DNA of 44,411 nt from Ruminiclostridium sp. (GTDB taxonomy: Bacteria; Bacillota; Clostridia; Oscillospirales; Ruminococcaceae), in contig JAGBMA010000089.1 of the NCBI GenBank assembly GCA_017635095.1, positions 1-44,411 of the forward strand, written 5' to 3'. A model generated the notes under the pieces. That model was not told the DNA's origin. It made no database searches and saw only the letters and a list, made by a program, of their open reading frames with translations. A program made the position numbers and the translations under genes. Every line of letters starts with the position of its first letter. Position 1 is the stretch's first letter. Shown here one piece after another: positions 25,527 through 34,108 of the stretch.

Positions 25527-26120
25527 TTATTGAGCCGATCCGTCGTCAAGGTACATGACGCTGTCGGGTTCAACCATTAGTATAAAATCGTATGAATCCT
25601 GCAGTTCCTTTATGAATTCCGCGGTGGCATCGCCGTCAAGCGGCTCGTGGACTGCAAGGGCATACATATTGAAATTCTCGTAATCGTAAACGACTTCGAG
25701 GTCGTATTTGTCCGTTACTTCCCGCATCATCTCATCTGTGGTTTCCGGGTCAACTGATACGAGGAACACCTTATTTCCTGCGGACGCGGTAGTTTCAACC
25801 GTCTGCGCCGGGAGATGTATCTGTGTGATTTCGCCGACATGAGCGGTAATATCCGGTACAGCGGTCCCGGGGATAATGACGGGCACGGTTTCCGCCGGAG
25901 CATCGGCCGGATCTCCGCCGCCCTGCGCGGTACCTTCTGCTGCTTCGGCCGCACCGACGGCACTTTCACTGCCCTCCGCGAATGAAACAGTTACCTGTGT
26001 AGTTACCGAAGCTGCTGCGGTTTCTGCTGGAACTGCCGATTCCGCAGCAGTTCTGTCTTTGCAGCCGGACAAAGTTAATATAGCTGCAAGTGCAGCCGCC
26101 GTTATAACTGATCTTTTCAT
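25527..26120 (-). CDS. Putative lipoprotein
   Basis: The 197-residue protein has a lipoprotein signal (ITAAALAAILTLSGC, lipobox LSGC). A long Ala/Glu/Thr-rich linker follows, then a compact domain at about 112-195 (NKVFLVSVDPETTDEMMREVTDKYDL, VYDYENFNMYALAV). I recognise no family. It follows purD by about 100 bases and precedes the queT leader by a few bases, so it may be the last gene of the purine transcript. GAAGGAAGGAG precedes the ATG. Confidence 0.75.
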   Translation of the reverse strand: MKRSVITAAALAAILTLSGCKDRTAAESAVPAETAAASVTTQVTVSFAEGSESAVGAAEAAEGTAQGGGDPADAPAETVPVIIPGTAVPDITAHVGEITQIHLPAQTVETTASAGNKVFLVSVDPETTDEMMREVTDKYDLEVVYDYENFNMYALAVHEPLDGDATAEFIKELQDSYDFILMVEPDSVMYLDDGSAQ

Positions 26121-26219
26121 TGTTTTTTCTCCTTCCTTCCGGTTTCTGAAAATAACACTCTGCAGGAAGGAAAAAGGTTGCAGAAAATTTATCTGTACAC
26201 CGGATCCGGCGCAAGAAGA

Positions 26220-27500
26220 TCAGCCTTTCAGAGCGCGCTGTCCTATATCTTTGCGGTAATGCGCATTCTCGAAGCTTATCTCCGATACCGCAGAGTATGC
26301 CTTGTCAAGAGCGGAGCCAAGATCATCTGCGGTGGCTGTTACGCCGAGGACTCTGCCGCCGGCGGTAAGGAATGTGCCGTTTTCGAGCTTTGTGCCTGCA
26401 TGGTAAACGTAAGCGGAGCCGTCCGCGAGCTGGCCGTTCTCGTCAAATCCGCTTATCGGCAGACCTGTCGGGTACTTTTCCGGATAGCCGCCGCTTGCCA
26501 TAACGACACAGGCACAGCTGCCATTATACCACTCGATATCGAGCTTGTCAAGCTTTTCTTCGTATATCGCTTCGATTATGTCCGCGAGGTCGGTCTTTAA
26601 AAGCGGCAGCACCACCTGTGCCTCCGGATCGCCGAACCGGCAGTTGTACTCGACTACCTTCGCTCCGTTCGGTGTGAGCATAAGTCCGAAGTATAAGCAG
26701 CCCTTGAAAGGTCTGCCCTCTTTCTGCATGGCCTCGATAGTCGGCTTGAATATCTTCTCCATGCATTCTTCTGCTTTTTCCTTTGTATAGAGCGGATTTG
26801 GCGCTATCGTGCCCATTCCGCCCGTGTTGAGACCCTTGTCTCCGTCGTATGCGCGCTTGTGATCCATTGAAGACACCATAGGTTTGACTGTTTTGCCGTC
26901 GGTGAATGCAAGCACGGTAACTTCGGGGCCGGTCATGAATTCCTCAATGACGATCTCGCTGCCGCTTTTGCCGAACTTTCCACCTATGAGCATGGAGTTC
27001 ACCGCGTCAACGGCTTCCTGCTCGTTCTGTGCTATTATAACGCCCTTGCCGAGTGCAAGACCGTCGCACTTGATGACCGCAGGGTAGCTGTTCTGCTGTT
27101 TTATGTAAGCTATCGCCTTGTCCGCGTCTGTGAATGTCTCGTAGGCTGCGGTCGGGATACCGTACTTCTTCATGAGAGACTTCGAGAAGACTTTGCTGCC
27201 TTCGAGAATGGCGGCATTTGCACGAGGACCGAAAGTTCTGAACCCTTTTTCGTTGAGCCTGTCAACCATCCCCATGACAAGCGGGTCGTCCGGTGTCACG
27301 AAAACATAGTCGGGGTGCAGTTTCTCCGCGAGCGCGACCATACCGTCGATATCCGTCGCCTTTACGGGGTGGCATTCCGCAAGCTTCGAGATGCCGCCGT
27401 TTCCGGGCGCACAGTATATCTTCCCGACTTTCGGGGACTGAGACAGAGCCTTTATTACTGCGTGTTCACGACCGCCGCCGCCTACTACGAGTATATCCAT
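26220..27500 (-). CDS. purD: Phosphoribosylamine-glycine ligase
   Basis: The 426-residue GAR synthetase (start MDILVVGGGGREHA, with AAAGGATAATAAC before the ATG) is a full-length ATP-grasp enzyme with GPRANAAILEGSKVFSK, VIKCDGLALGKGVI, EEFMTGPEVTVLAF, MDHKRAYDGDKGLNTGGMG and EYNCRFGDPEAQV. It catalyses the second step of purine synthesis, joining phosphoribosylamine and glycine. It is separated from the rest of the pur genes by two unknown genes and a strong hairpin. Confidence 0.97.
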   Translation of the reverse strand: MDILVVGGGGREHAVIKALSQSPKVGKIYCAPGNGGISKLAECHPVKATDIDGMVALAEKLHPDYVFVTPDDPLVMGMVDRLNEKGFRTFGPRANAAILEGSKVFSKSLMKKYGIPTAAYETFTDADKAIAYIKQQNSYPAVIKCDGLALGKGVIIAQNEQEAVDAVNSMLIGGKFGKSGSEIVIEEFMTGPEVTVLAFTDGKTVKPMVSSMDHKRAYDGDKGLNTGGMGTIAPNPLYTKEKAEECMEKIFKPTIEAMQKEGRPFKGCLYFGLMLTPNGAKVVEYNCRFGDPEAQVVLPLLKTDLADIIEAIYEEKLDKLDIEWYNGSCACVVMASGGYPEKYPTGLPISGFDENGQLADGSAYVYHAGTKLENGTFLTAGGRVLGVTATADDLGSALDKAYSAVSEISFENAHYRKDIGQRALKG

Positions 27501-27555
27501 GTTATTATCCTTTCTTTTTTGCTTCACCATTTATGTACGGTGAGCTGTATCTGCA

Positions 27556-27587
27556 CCGTCACCCCCGCCCTGCGGCGGGGGTGACGG
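27556..27587. repeat. Perfect 14-bp GC-rich hairpin upstream of purD
   Basis: Arms of 14 bases (27556-27569, 27574-27587) surround a CTGC loop. On neither strand is it followed by a T-tract, so it may be an intergenic repeat element or mRNA stem and not a terminator. Confidence 0.65.
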
Positions 27588-27627
27588 CAAAATATGCTTA
27601 TCGTTCAAGAACCGGCTGATGCCGTGG

Positions 27628-28008
27628 TCACTGCCATATATCTTCGAGGATCTCGTGCTGCACCTTTTTCGGAAAATGCCGCAGTACCGTGTTATACGCA
27701 TGATCGCACAGGTCGCGCACAAGCTCATACGGGACTGTACCTGTGAGCTTCACCCGTACCGTGCATTTCCCGCCGCTCACACGTTCGCTCATGTCTTCGT
27801 GCATCAACAGCGATGTGTCGTTCCTGCCCTGCTCCGAGACTATTATAAGCGCGGCGTCTTCCGTTCCGTCCGCGATAAGCTCGCAGTACGGCTTTCCGTT
27901 CAGCATGAACCGTGTCACGCCCACAGTGTCGTCAAACTCCGTCTCCGTGCCCTTGAGAAGCTCAAGATGTCCGGTAAGTCCGGGGTAGATGTCTTTGCAG
28001 AAGCTCAT
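27628..28008 (-). CDS. Small protein of unknown function in the purine operon
   Basis: The 126-residue soluble protein (LTGHLELLKGTETEFDDTVGV, FMLNGKPYCELIADGTEDAALIIV, LVRDLCDHAYNTVLRHFPKKVQ) overlaps the preceding gene by ATGA. I recognise no family with confidence. The alternating strand/helix pattern suggests a compact alpha/beta fold. It lies between AICAR transformylase and purD, but nothing in the sequence shows a purine role. Confidence 0.6.
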   Translation of the reverse strand: MSFCKDIYPGLTGHLELLKGTETEFDDTVGVTRFMLNGKPYCELIADGTEDAALIIVSEQGRNDTSLLMHEDMSERVSGGKCTVRVKLTGTVPYELVRDLCDHAYNTVLRHFPKKVQHEILEDIWQ

Positions 28009-28637
28009 TGTTCAGCTGTACCTCCCGTTGCTTCTATCTTCGCGAATTTTTTCACGCGTGAAAGATTGCCCAGCCAGAAAAATATATTTATCGTTCCGAA
28101 CGTAGTGCCTATTATGCCCGCTATGCGGCTGTCGCTGTAATCTATCCGTCTGTTTGTTGCTAAGAAGCAGGCGGATTGTGTTGCCACGCGGATAACAAAG
28201 CAGGCGAATACCGCAGTCGTTACAGCGGGAAAGAGGATAGATTCAACAAACAACACAGGAGCCCATACAAACGGGAGCAGAAACATAAACATATACAACG
28301 GTACGAACATTATCATGCTCACGCCGTCGTTCGGCTGCGCAGTAAAAGCTATTACAAACGCCGCCGTGACCGCGCCGGGAATGAACGACGCTATAAGTCC
28401 TCCGCGCATATATACGCGCAGAATGCCGGTCTCGGGTGAGTTTATAAGCTTCGCGTCGGGCAGATCATGCAGCTTTTTGATATAAAGCACTGCCGAAAGT
28501 ATGCCCACAAGAGTCAATAACAGCCCGATATAGCTCGTAATACCGTACCGACCGAGCCGGAGGTAAGTGCCTGTTCCGGTCATAAGCGCCGAAATTGTGG
28601 GCTGAAATAAAGCAAGAAAATGTTCAGACTTTGACAT
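28005..28637 (-). CDS. Membrane protein of unknown function in the purine operon
   Basis: The 210-residue protein starts at MSKSEHFLALF (GAAAGGAAAGCTT upstream of the ATG at 28637). It has about five membrane segments (YIGLLLTLVGILSAVLYI, GLIASFIPGAVTAAFVIAF, MIMFVPLYMFMFLLPF, LFPAVTTAVFACFVI and a C-terminal one). The pattern recalls Yip1-type membrane proteins, but this is not firm. It is translationally coupled to the next gene by ATGA. Confidence 0.65.
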   Translation of the reverse strand: MSKSEHFLALFQPTISALMTGTGTYLRLGRYGITSYIGLLLTLVGILSAVLYIKKLHDLPDAKLINSPETGILRVYMRGGLIASFIPGAVTAAFVIAFTAQPNDGVSMIMFVPLYMFMFLLPFVWAPVLFVESILFPAVTTAVFACFVIRVATQSACFLATNRRIDYSDSRIAGIIGTTFGTINIFFWLGNLSRVKKFAKIEATGGTAEQ

Positions 28638-28672
28638 AAGCTTTCCTTTCACGCCGTCAGGCACTGCGCTTT

Positions 28673-28699
28673 CGCTTCCTTTGGCGTCCAAAGGAAGCG
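28673..28699. repeat. Intergenic 12-bp hairpin
   Basis: Perfect arms CGCTTCCTTTGG / CCAAAGGAAGCG with a three-base loop, next to a second GC-rich palindrome GAGAGcaGGGCagaGCCCtcTCTC (28712-28735). It lies between the AICAR transformylase gene and the membrane protein gene. Confidence 0.7.
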
Positions 28700-28758
28700 G
28701 GTACAGAGTTTGAGAGCAGGGCAGAGCCCTCTCTCATGCGACGCACAGCGGCACCGGC

Positions 28759-29934
28759 TCAGTGATGGAACAGTCTTATGCCCGTAAATGCCATAGCGAT
28801 ACCGTACTTGTTGCAGGTCTCGATAACGTTGTCGTCGCGGATAGAGCCGCCGGGCTGAGCTATGAACTCAACGCCGCTGCGGTGAGCGCGCTCGATGTTG
28901 TCGCCGAAGGGGAAGAACGCGTCGGAGCCTAAGGAAACTCCCTTCATGGTGGAGAGCCACTTCTTCTTTTCTTCGACTGTGAATACGTCGGGCTTTACCT
29001 TGAAGATGTTCTGCCAAGCGCCGTCAGCGAGAACGTCCATGTAGTCTTCACCGATATAGAGGTCGATAGCGTTGTCGCGGTCTGCGCGGCGGATGCTGTC
29101 AACGAACTGGAGCCCGAGCACCTGGGGAGACTGGCGGAGATACCAGTTGTCTGCCTTTGTGCCGGCGAGACGTGTGCAGTGTATGCGGGACTGCTGGCCC
29201 GCGCCGATACCGATAGCCTGACCGCCGCAAGCGTATGCAACGGAGTTGGACTGGGTATATTTGAGGGTTATCATGGCGATAGCGAGGTCGCGTTTTGCAG
29301 ATTCGGGGAGATCCTTGTTCTCGGTGACTACGTTTGCAAACAGTTCGTCATTGATAACGAGCTCATTTCTGCCCTGCTCGAAAGTAATTCCGTACACCTG
29401 CTTGCGCTCAATGGGGTCGGGGGTGTAATCGGGGTCGATCTTTATGATGTTGTATGTGCCCTTGCGCTTGGTCTTGAGGATCTCAAGGGCTTCCTGCTCG
29501 TAGCCGGGAGCGATAACGCCGTCGGAGACTTCACGCTGTATCATCTTAGCTGTGGGAACGTCGCAAACGTCGGAAAGCGAGATAAAATCGCCGTAAGATG
29601 ACATTCTGTCTGCGCCGCGTGCTCTTGCGTATGCACAGGCAAGGGGAGAGAGCTTTCCGAGATCATCTACCCAGTATATCTTCTTGAGGGTGTCGGTAAG
29701 CTCGATGCCTACTGCGGCGCCGGCAGGGGAAACGTGCTTGAATGACGTTGCAGCCGGAAGACCGGTAGCCTTTTTGAGCTCCTTTACGAGCTGCCAGCCG
29801 TTGAACGCGTCCATAAAGTTGATGTAGCCGGGCTTGCCGTTGAGAACTTCTATCGGGAGCTCTCCCTTTTCCATAAATATTCTTGAGGGCTTCTGATTAG
29901 GATTGCAGCCGTATTTTAATTCGAGTTCGTTCAT
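28759..29934 (-). CDS. purH: AICAR transformylase, stand-alone (PurH C-terminal domain only)
   Basis: The 391-residue protein matches the formyltransferase half of PurH, with the catalytic Lys66-His67 pair in SFKHVSPAGAAVG, and LKYTQSNSVAYACGGQAIGIGAGQQSRIHC and SDAFFPFGDNIERA. It uses 10-formyl-THF to make FAICAR. The N-terminal MGS-like IMP cyclohydrolase domain of usual PurH (about 520 residues) is absent from the start; it is not broken off. The cyclohydrolase is supplied by the PurO-like gene just upstream. A tandem GC-rich repeat fills the gap between them. Confidence 0.93.
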   Translation of the reverse strand: MNELELKYGCNPNQKPSRIFMEKGELPIEVLNGKPGYINFMDAFNGWQLVKELKKATGLPAATSFKHVSPAGAAVGIELTDTLKKIYWVDDLGKLSPLACAYARARGADRMSSYGDFISLSDVCDVPTAKMIQREVSDGVIAPGYEQEALEILKTKRKGTYNIIKIDPDYTPDPIERKQVYGITFEQGRNELVINDELFANVVTENKDLPESAKRDLAIAMITLKYTQSNSVAYACGGQAIGIGAGQQSRIHCTRLAGTKADNWYLRQSPQVLGLQFVDSIRRADRDNAIDLYIGEDYMDVLADGAWQNIFKVKPDVFTVEEKKKWLSTMKGVSLGSDAFFPFGDNIERAHRSGVEFIAQPGGSIRDDNVIETCNKYGIAMAFTGIRLFHH

Positions 29935-29950
29935 ATTTATTACCTCCGTT

Positions 29951-30018
29951 TTCAGCGCCTCCGCGCTTGTCTTACGCGGACGGCTTCAGCGCCTCCGCGC
30001 TTGTCCTACGCGGACGGC
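29951..30018. repeat. 34-bp tandem repeat between the two FAICAR/IMP genes
   Basis: Two copies (29951-29984 and 29985-30018) differ at one base. Each contains the hairpin TCCGCG-(9)-CGCGGA. Confidence 0.85.
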
Positions 30019-30041
30019 GGCAGGGCTGCGCGCCCTGCACC

Positions 30042-30064
30042 GCGGCAGCGTGACGCTGCACCCA
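30042..30064. repeat. Dispersed 23-bp GC-rich repeat, copy 1
   Basis: It matches 43025-43047 at 21 of 23 bases. Both copies are preceded by an AGGGCTG..GCCCT palindrome and followed by a T-rich tract. Confidence 0.7.
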
Positions 30065-30071
30065 ATATTTT

Positions 30072-30788
30072 TTATACGTTTTTGTTTACGATCCGGGAAT
30101 CGTATTTGCCAGTCTCGATGTCGATGTAGCGGGTGAAGAGGGAAACCTTGTTGTCCTTGTTGAGGTTGTCCCAGACGAGCTTTGTGAAGTCATCGAGAGA
30201 GAGATCCGGGATAACTACGCGCTTTGGTTCGCCCTCATAGCTCGGAAGCGGATCGCCTGCGCCCTTGTATGTGTGGATAAAGCGTCCCTCGCCGTTCTTG
30301 GGGCAGCTGTACGCGTATGTGTTGCGGATAGTGCATTCCGGGTCGCCGTCGAGGCTCTTGATGATATGCATAGCGTAATTCATGTTGCCGCCGTCCGCGT
30401 GCACGATGCCGGAGATGCGGGGAGTGAAGTTCGGCTTGTCGTCCTCGAACTCGCGGAAGCGCAGGGACTGCTCGAATGTCTGCTGCTTGTCCATCTGCTC
30501 GTAGATCGTGTCGGTCTGGTCGCCGTTGGTCACGATGGTCTTTGTGCCGAGCACCTTTACGGGAGCGTAGATTATAAGGTGGGGATCCACCATTTTCGAC
30601 GGGTCAAACGCCTGGGTACGAATACCCTCGCCCTCTTCAACGAAAACGCGGTTGCGGCTGTTTTCGCTTCTTCCCATGATGAAATACGCGATGACCGCGT
30701 TCTTTCCGTCGGGAGACTTGCCGAGGATAATTCCGCGTCCGTGGTATTCGAGGCTGTTAAGTTCCTTTTCGATAGTGATAAGCTCCAT
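30072..30788 (-). CDS. purO: IMP cyclohydrolase, PurO-like
   Basis: The 238-residue protein (LNSLEYHGRGIILGKSPDGKNAVIAYFIMGRSENSRNRVF, TNGDQTDTIYEQM, EFEDDKPNFTPRISG) belongs to the PurO-type IMP cyclohydrolase family known from archaea and some bacteria. It closes FAICAR to IMP. With the stand-alone AICAR transformylase downstream it replaces bifunctional PurH. AAAGGAG precedes the ATG, and it starts 16 bases after the purN stop. Confidence 0.88.
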   Translation of the reverse strand: MELITIEKELNSLEYHGRGIILGKSPDGKNAVIAYFIMGRSENSRNRVFVEEGEGIRTQAFDPSKMVDPHLIIYAPVKVLGTKTIVTNGDQTDTIYEQMDKQQTFEQSLRFREFEDDKPNFTPRISGIVHADGGNMNYAMHIIKSLDGDPECTIRNTYAYSCPKNGEGRFIHTYKGAGDPLPSYEGEPKRVVIPDLSLDDFTKLVWDNLNKDNKVSLFTRYIDIETGKYDSRIVNKNV

Positions 30789-30803
30789 TTTGAACTCCTT
30801 TCG

Positions 30804-31430
30804 TCATCTTTCGACAACAGCAATGCCGTTTTCGACCTTTATTTTTCCGTCGCAGAAGAGCCTTACCGCCTCCGGAAGTATCTTCCACTCCGCTTCTTCC
30901 ATAACTCTTTTCTGCAGTATCTCCGGCGTATCGCCGTTCTTTACCTCTACCGGCTTCTGCAGTATTATCGGCCCGCCGTCGCATTCCTCGGTGACGAAAT
31001 GCACAGTCGCGCCGGTTATCTTCACGCCTTTTTTCAGCGCTTCCTCGTGGACTTTAAGCCCGTAGTAGCCTTTCCCGCAGAACGACGGGATAAGCGCCGG
31101 GTGAACGTTTATCATCTTATACGGAAACGCCCCGCAGACCTGTTCATCGAGTATTGTCATGAATCCTGCATATACCACCAGGTCGGCTTCCGCTTCTTTA
31201 AGGGTTTCCACCATGGCTTTGCTGTAAGCGGCAATGTCGGGGTAAGCCTTTCGTTCGAGGACTTTCGTCTTTATGAAGTTGTCCTTAGCACGTTTGAGCG
31301 CATAGGCGTCCGGTTTGGACGAAATGACGCAGGTTATGCTGCCGTTTCCGAGCTCGCCGCGCTTCTGAGCGTCTATGAGGGCTTGCAGGTTCGTCCCGCC
31401 GCCCGATACGAGTACCGAGATGTTTGTCAT
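30804..31430 (-). CDS. purN: Phosphoribosylglycinamide formyltransferase
   Basis: The 208-residue GAR transformylase has the N-terminal SGGGTNLQALID phosphate loop, the folate/catalytic NVHPALIPSF motif (Asn and His) and GATVHFVTEECDGGPII with the catalytic Asp. It uses 10-formyl-THF for the third step of purine synthesis. The loop after HPALIPSF reads CGKGYYG, in place of the more common PG..A.. pattern. Confidence 0.95.
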   Translation of the reverse strand: MTNISVLVSGGGTNLQALIDAQKRGELGNGSITCVISSKPDAYALKRAKDNFIKTKVLERKAYPDIAAYSKAMVETLKEAEADLVVYAGFMTILDEQVCGAFPYKMINVHPALIPSFCGKGYYGLKVHEEALKKGVKITGATVHFVTEECDGGPIILQKPVEVKNGDTPEILQKRVMEEAEWKILPEAVRLFCDGKIKVENGIAVVER

Positions 31431-31464
31431 TCTCTGCTCCTTTAAGATACTGTGGGAAATTTAC

Positions 31465-31495
31465 GGGCGCTGCACCTGCTTCGGGCGCAGCGCCC
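31465..31495. repeat. GC-rich hairpin between purM and purN
   Basis: Nine-base arms GGGCGCTGC / GCAGCGCCC with a 13-base loop. It resembles other GC-rich intergenic palindromes in the window. Confidence 0.6.
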
Positions 31496-31501
31496 TTGTT
31501 C

Positions 31502-32539
31502 TTACTTTATTATAATAGCCTTGTCGGACTTGTCTATCGTGCCTATCCTGCACGCCTTGCAGCCGTTCTCTCCGAGAATGCTCACAGCCTTGTCCGCGTC
31601 TTCCGCCGGTACGACTATGGACATACCGATACCCATGTTGAAGGTATTGAACATATCGTGCTCGTCAATGCCGCCGCGCTCCTGAAGAAGCTTGAAGATA
31701 TAAGGCACTTCCCAGCTTCCCTTGTCGATGACCGCGGTGAATCCGTCGGGTATCGAGCGCGGGATATTTTCGTAGAAGCCGCCGCCGGTGATGTGGCTTA
31801 TCGCCTTTACCCGGACCTTGCTTATGAGGTCGAGGACGGGCTTTACATACAGGTTTGTCGGTGTCAGAAGCGTCTCGCCCAGTGTTCTTCCGTCCGGAAG
31901 CTTCTCGTCGAGCACTTCGCGCTTGTCTATGCCGAATACCTTTCGTACAAGGGAGAAGCCGTTGGAATGTACGCCGGAAGAAGCAAGACCGATGATTGCG
32001 TCACCGGACTGCACCTTCGAGCCGTCGATTATTGCTTTCTTGCTTACTATGCCCACGGAGAAGCCGCCTACATCATACTCATCTTCGGGCATAAGACCCG
32101 GGTGCTCCGCAGTCTCACCGCCTATGAGGGCACAGCCGGACTCAACACAGCCGTCGGCGATGCCTTTTACGATGGACGCGATCTTTGCGGGCTCGTTCCT
32201 GCCGCAGGCTATATAATCAAGGAAGAACAGCGGTTTTGCGCCGCAGCAGATTATATCGTTGACGCACATTGCGACTGCGTCAATACCTATCGTGTCGTGC
32301 TTGTCGAGCAGGAACGCGAGCTTTATCTTTGTTCCTACCCCGTCGGTACCGGAGACGAGCACAGGATCATCGTATTCTTTCGGGTCGAGCTCAAAGAGAC
32401 CTCCGAACCCGCCTATGCTGTCGATAGCACCTTTGATGCGGGTGCGCTCAACGTGTTCCTTCATGAGGCGGACTGCCTCATAACCCGCGGTAACGTCAAC
32501 GCCCGCAGCTTTATAGCTTTCGGAATGACTGTCTTTCAT
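31502..32539 (-). CDS. purM: Phosphoribosylformylglycinamidine cyclo-ligase
   Basis: The 345-residue AIR synthetase has the PurM signatures [57 protein letters not shown] and [13 protein letters not shown]. It closes the imidazole ring using ATP. An AAGGGA-type site precedes the ATG. Length and motifs are normal. Confidence 0.97.
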   Translation of the reverse strand: MKDSHSESYKAAGVDVTAGYEAVRLMKEHVERTRIKGAIDSIGGFGGLFELDPKEYDDPVLVSGTDGVGTKIKLAFLLDKHDTIGIDAVAMCVNDIICCGAKPLFFLDYIACGRNEPAKIASIVKGIADGCVESGCALIGGETAEHPGLMPEDEYDVGGFSVGIVSKKAIIDGSKVQSGDAIIGLASSGVHSNGFSLVRKVFGIDKREVLDEKLPDGRTLGETLLTPTNLYVKPVLDLISKVRVKAISHITGGGFYENIPRSIPDGFTAVIDKGSWEVPYIFKLLQERGGIDEHDMFNTFNMGIGMSIVVPAEDADKAVSILGENGCKACRIGTIDKSDKAIIIK

Positions 32540-32623
32540 AAGATATCCCTTTCTTGCCTGACTTATTTGCGGCCGCGGCAGAGCCGCAGCATATCCGATC
32601 AGTGTCGGTCTGACCCCGGCGGT

Positions 32624-34045
32624 TTATTCTTTCCCGTTCCAACAGTATGTGCAGAGTCTTCCCTCGGGGAGCCCCACCGCTCTTACCGTGCCGGGGAGAG
32701 ACTGGAATTCCAGAGATGTGAGCTTGAGCCTGCGGCAGATCTCGTCCCGCAGTATGCGTCCGCGCTCGGTGGAGGAATCGCTGTATTCGGCGATGTACTT
32801 CACTCCCTCATCGCCCTCTTTTTCCTGAATGATCTGGCGGGCTATGAGGTCGAGCTCGGAGTTGCTCCGCGAGAAGTTGAGGTACTTGCAGCCGAACATT
32901 ATCGGCGGGCAGGCAGATCTCATATGTACTTCCTTGGCGCCGTTCTCGTAGAGAAATTCCACCGTTTCGCGCATCTGAGTGCCGCGCACGATACTGTCGT
33001 CAACGAACAGCAGCTTCTTTCCCTCGATAAGCTCATGCACCGGTATGAGCTTCATTTTTGCGACCCTGTTGCGCATAGCCTGGGTCTGGGGCATGAAGCT
33101 TCTCGGCCATGTGGGGGTGTACTTGATGAAGGGTCTTGCGAAGGGTATGCCGCTCTTGTTGGCATATCCGATAGCGTGGGGAATGCCGGAATCCGGTACG
33201 CCGCAGACGTAATCAACGTCCGGGAGACGACCGTTCTTGATATCCGTCTCCGCCATGATCTCGCCGTTCCTTGCGCGCATGACCTCAACGTTCACGCCCT
33301 CGTAAACTGCATTCGGATAGCCGTAATAAGTCCACAGGAACGTGCATATCCTCATATTGTACGAACCTTCCGAGAGCGTCTCACAGCCGTCTGCGGTGAG
33401 CTTTACGATCTCTCCGGCAGCCAGTTCCTTGCAGGTCGAATAGCCGAGTTTCTGATACGCGAAAGACTCGAAGGAGAGGCAGTACCCGTCGTTTCGCTTG
33501 CCTATGACGATGGGTAGCCTGCCCTGCTTGTCCCGGGCTGCGATTATGCAGTCCTTGGTCATGATTATGAGGGTGAGGGTGCCTTTGATCTTCTGCTGGG
33601 CATACCGGATACCGTCGGTAAAGTTGTCCTTCTGTGCGATAAGAGCGCCGATAAGAGCGCTGGAGTTGATGTTTCCGCTGCTCATTGACTCAAAGTTCGC
33701 GCAGCCGTTCTCAAGCAGCTCATTGTAAAGCTCGGCCGCGTTATTGATGATGCCGACGTTGCAGATAGCGTAAAGTCCGAGCTTTGATGTCACGAGGATA
33801 GGCTGGGGGTCGCTGTCGCTGATGCAGCCTATACAGAGCTTTCCGCGGATACCCGCGGCGTCTGCCTCGAACTTCGTTCTGAACGGCGAGTTCTCAATAC
33901 TGTGAATGCTTCTCTGGAAGCCGATCTCGGGATCGTATGCAGCCATACCGCCGCGTCTTGTTCCGAGGTGAGAGTGATAGTCTGTTCCGAAGAAAACATC
34001 GGAGATGCAGTCGTTATGCGATATTGCACCGAAAAATCCGCCCAT
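32624..34045 (-). CDS. purF: PurF-type amidophosphoribosyltransferase with degenerate glutaminase domain
   Basis: The 473-residue protein has the PurF two-domain layout. The transferase half is intact: the PRPP loop is VDDSIVRGT (348-356), and four cysteines (Cys234, Cys386, Cys465, Cys468) match the Fe-S ligands of Bacillus-type PurF. The N-terminal glutaminase half is degenerate. The protein begins Met-Gly-Gly-Phe-Phe-Gly where the family has Met-Cys-Gly, so the nucleophile is missing, and no propeptide hides another Cys. The Arg-bearing HVRYST segment reads CISDSD (74-79), and the oxyanion HNGN segment reads NVGI (96-99). The only early Cys is Cys13. It sits in the purF position of the operon between purC and purM. 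It may use ammonia or a partner glutaminase, or be a paralogue beside a normal PurF elsewhere. Confidence 0.9.
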   Translation of the reverse strand: MGGFFGAISHNDCISDVFFGTDYHSHLGTRRGGMAAYDPEIGFQRSIHSIENSPFRTKFEADAAGIRGKLCIGCISDSDPQPILVTSKLGLYAICNVGIINNAAELYNELLENGCANFESMSSGNINSSALIGALIAQKDNFTDGIRYAQQKIKGTLTLIIMTKDCIIAARDKQGRLPIVIGKRNDGYCLSFESFAYQKLGYSTCKELAAGEIVKLTADGCETLSEGSYNMRICTFLWTYYGYPNAVYEGVNVEVMRARNGEIMAETDIKNGRLPDVDYVCGVPDSGIPHAIGYANKSGIPFARPFIKYTPTWPRSFMPQTQAMRNRVAKMKLIPVHELIEGKKLLFVDDSIVRGTQMRETVEFLYENGAKEVHMRSACPPIMFGCKYLNFSRSNSELDLIARQIIQEKEGDEGVKYIAEYSDSSTERGRILRDEICRRLKLTSLEFQSLPGTVRAVGLPEGRLCTYCWNGKE

Positions 34046-34108
34046 AAGTTATCCAAACCTTTCCGCTGTATAAATGCGTTTTTATGAATGCGTGAACTAC
34101 CGGGGAGA

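Noticed and set aside
30273-31445. A 390-codon open frame opposite purO and purN
   Set aside because: It is antisense to two well-supported purine genes and has no recognisable domain.
31424-33517. A 697-codon open frame on the plus strand across purM and purF
   Set aside because: It lies opposite purM and most of purF, which have clear family motifs. The frame is open only because of the codon bias of the real genes, and its translation resembles nothing.
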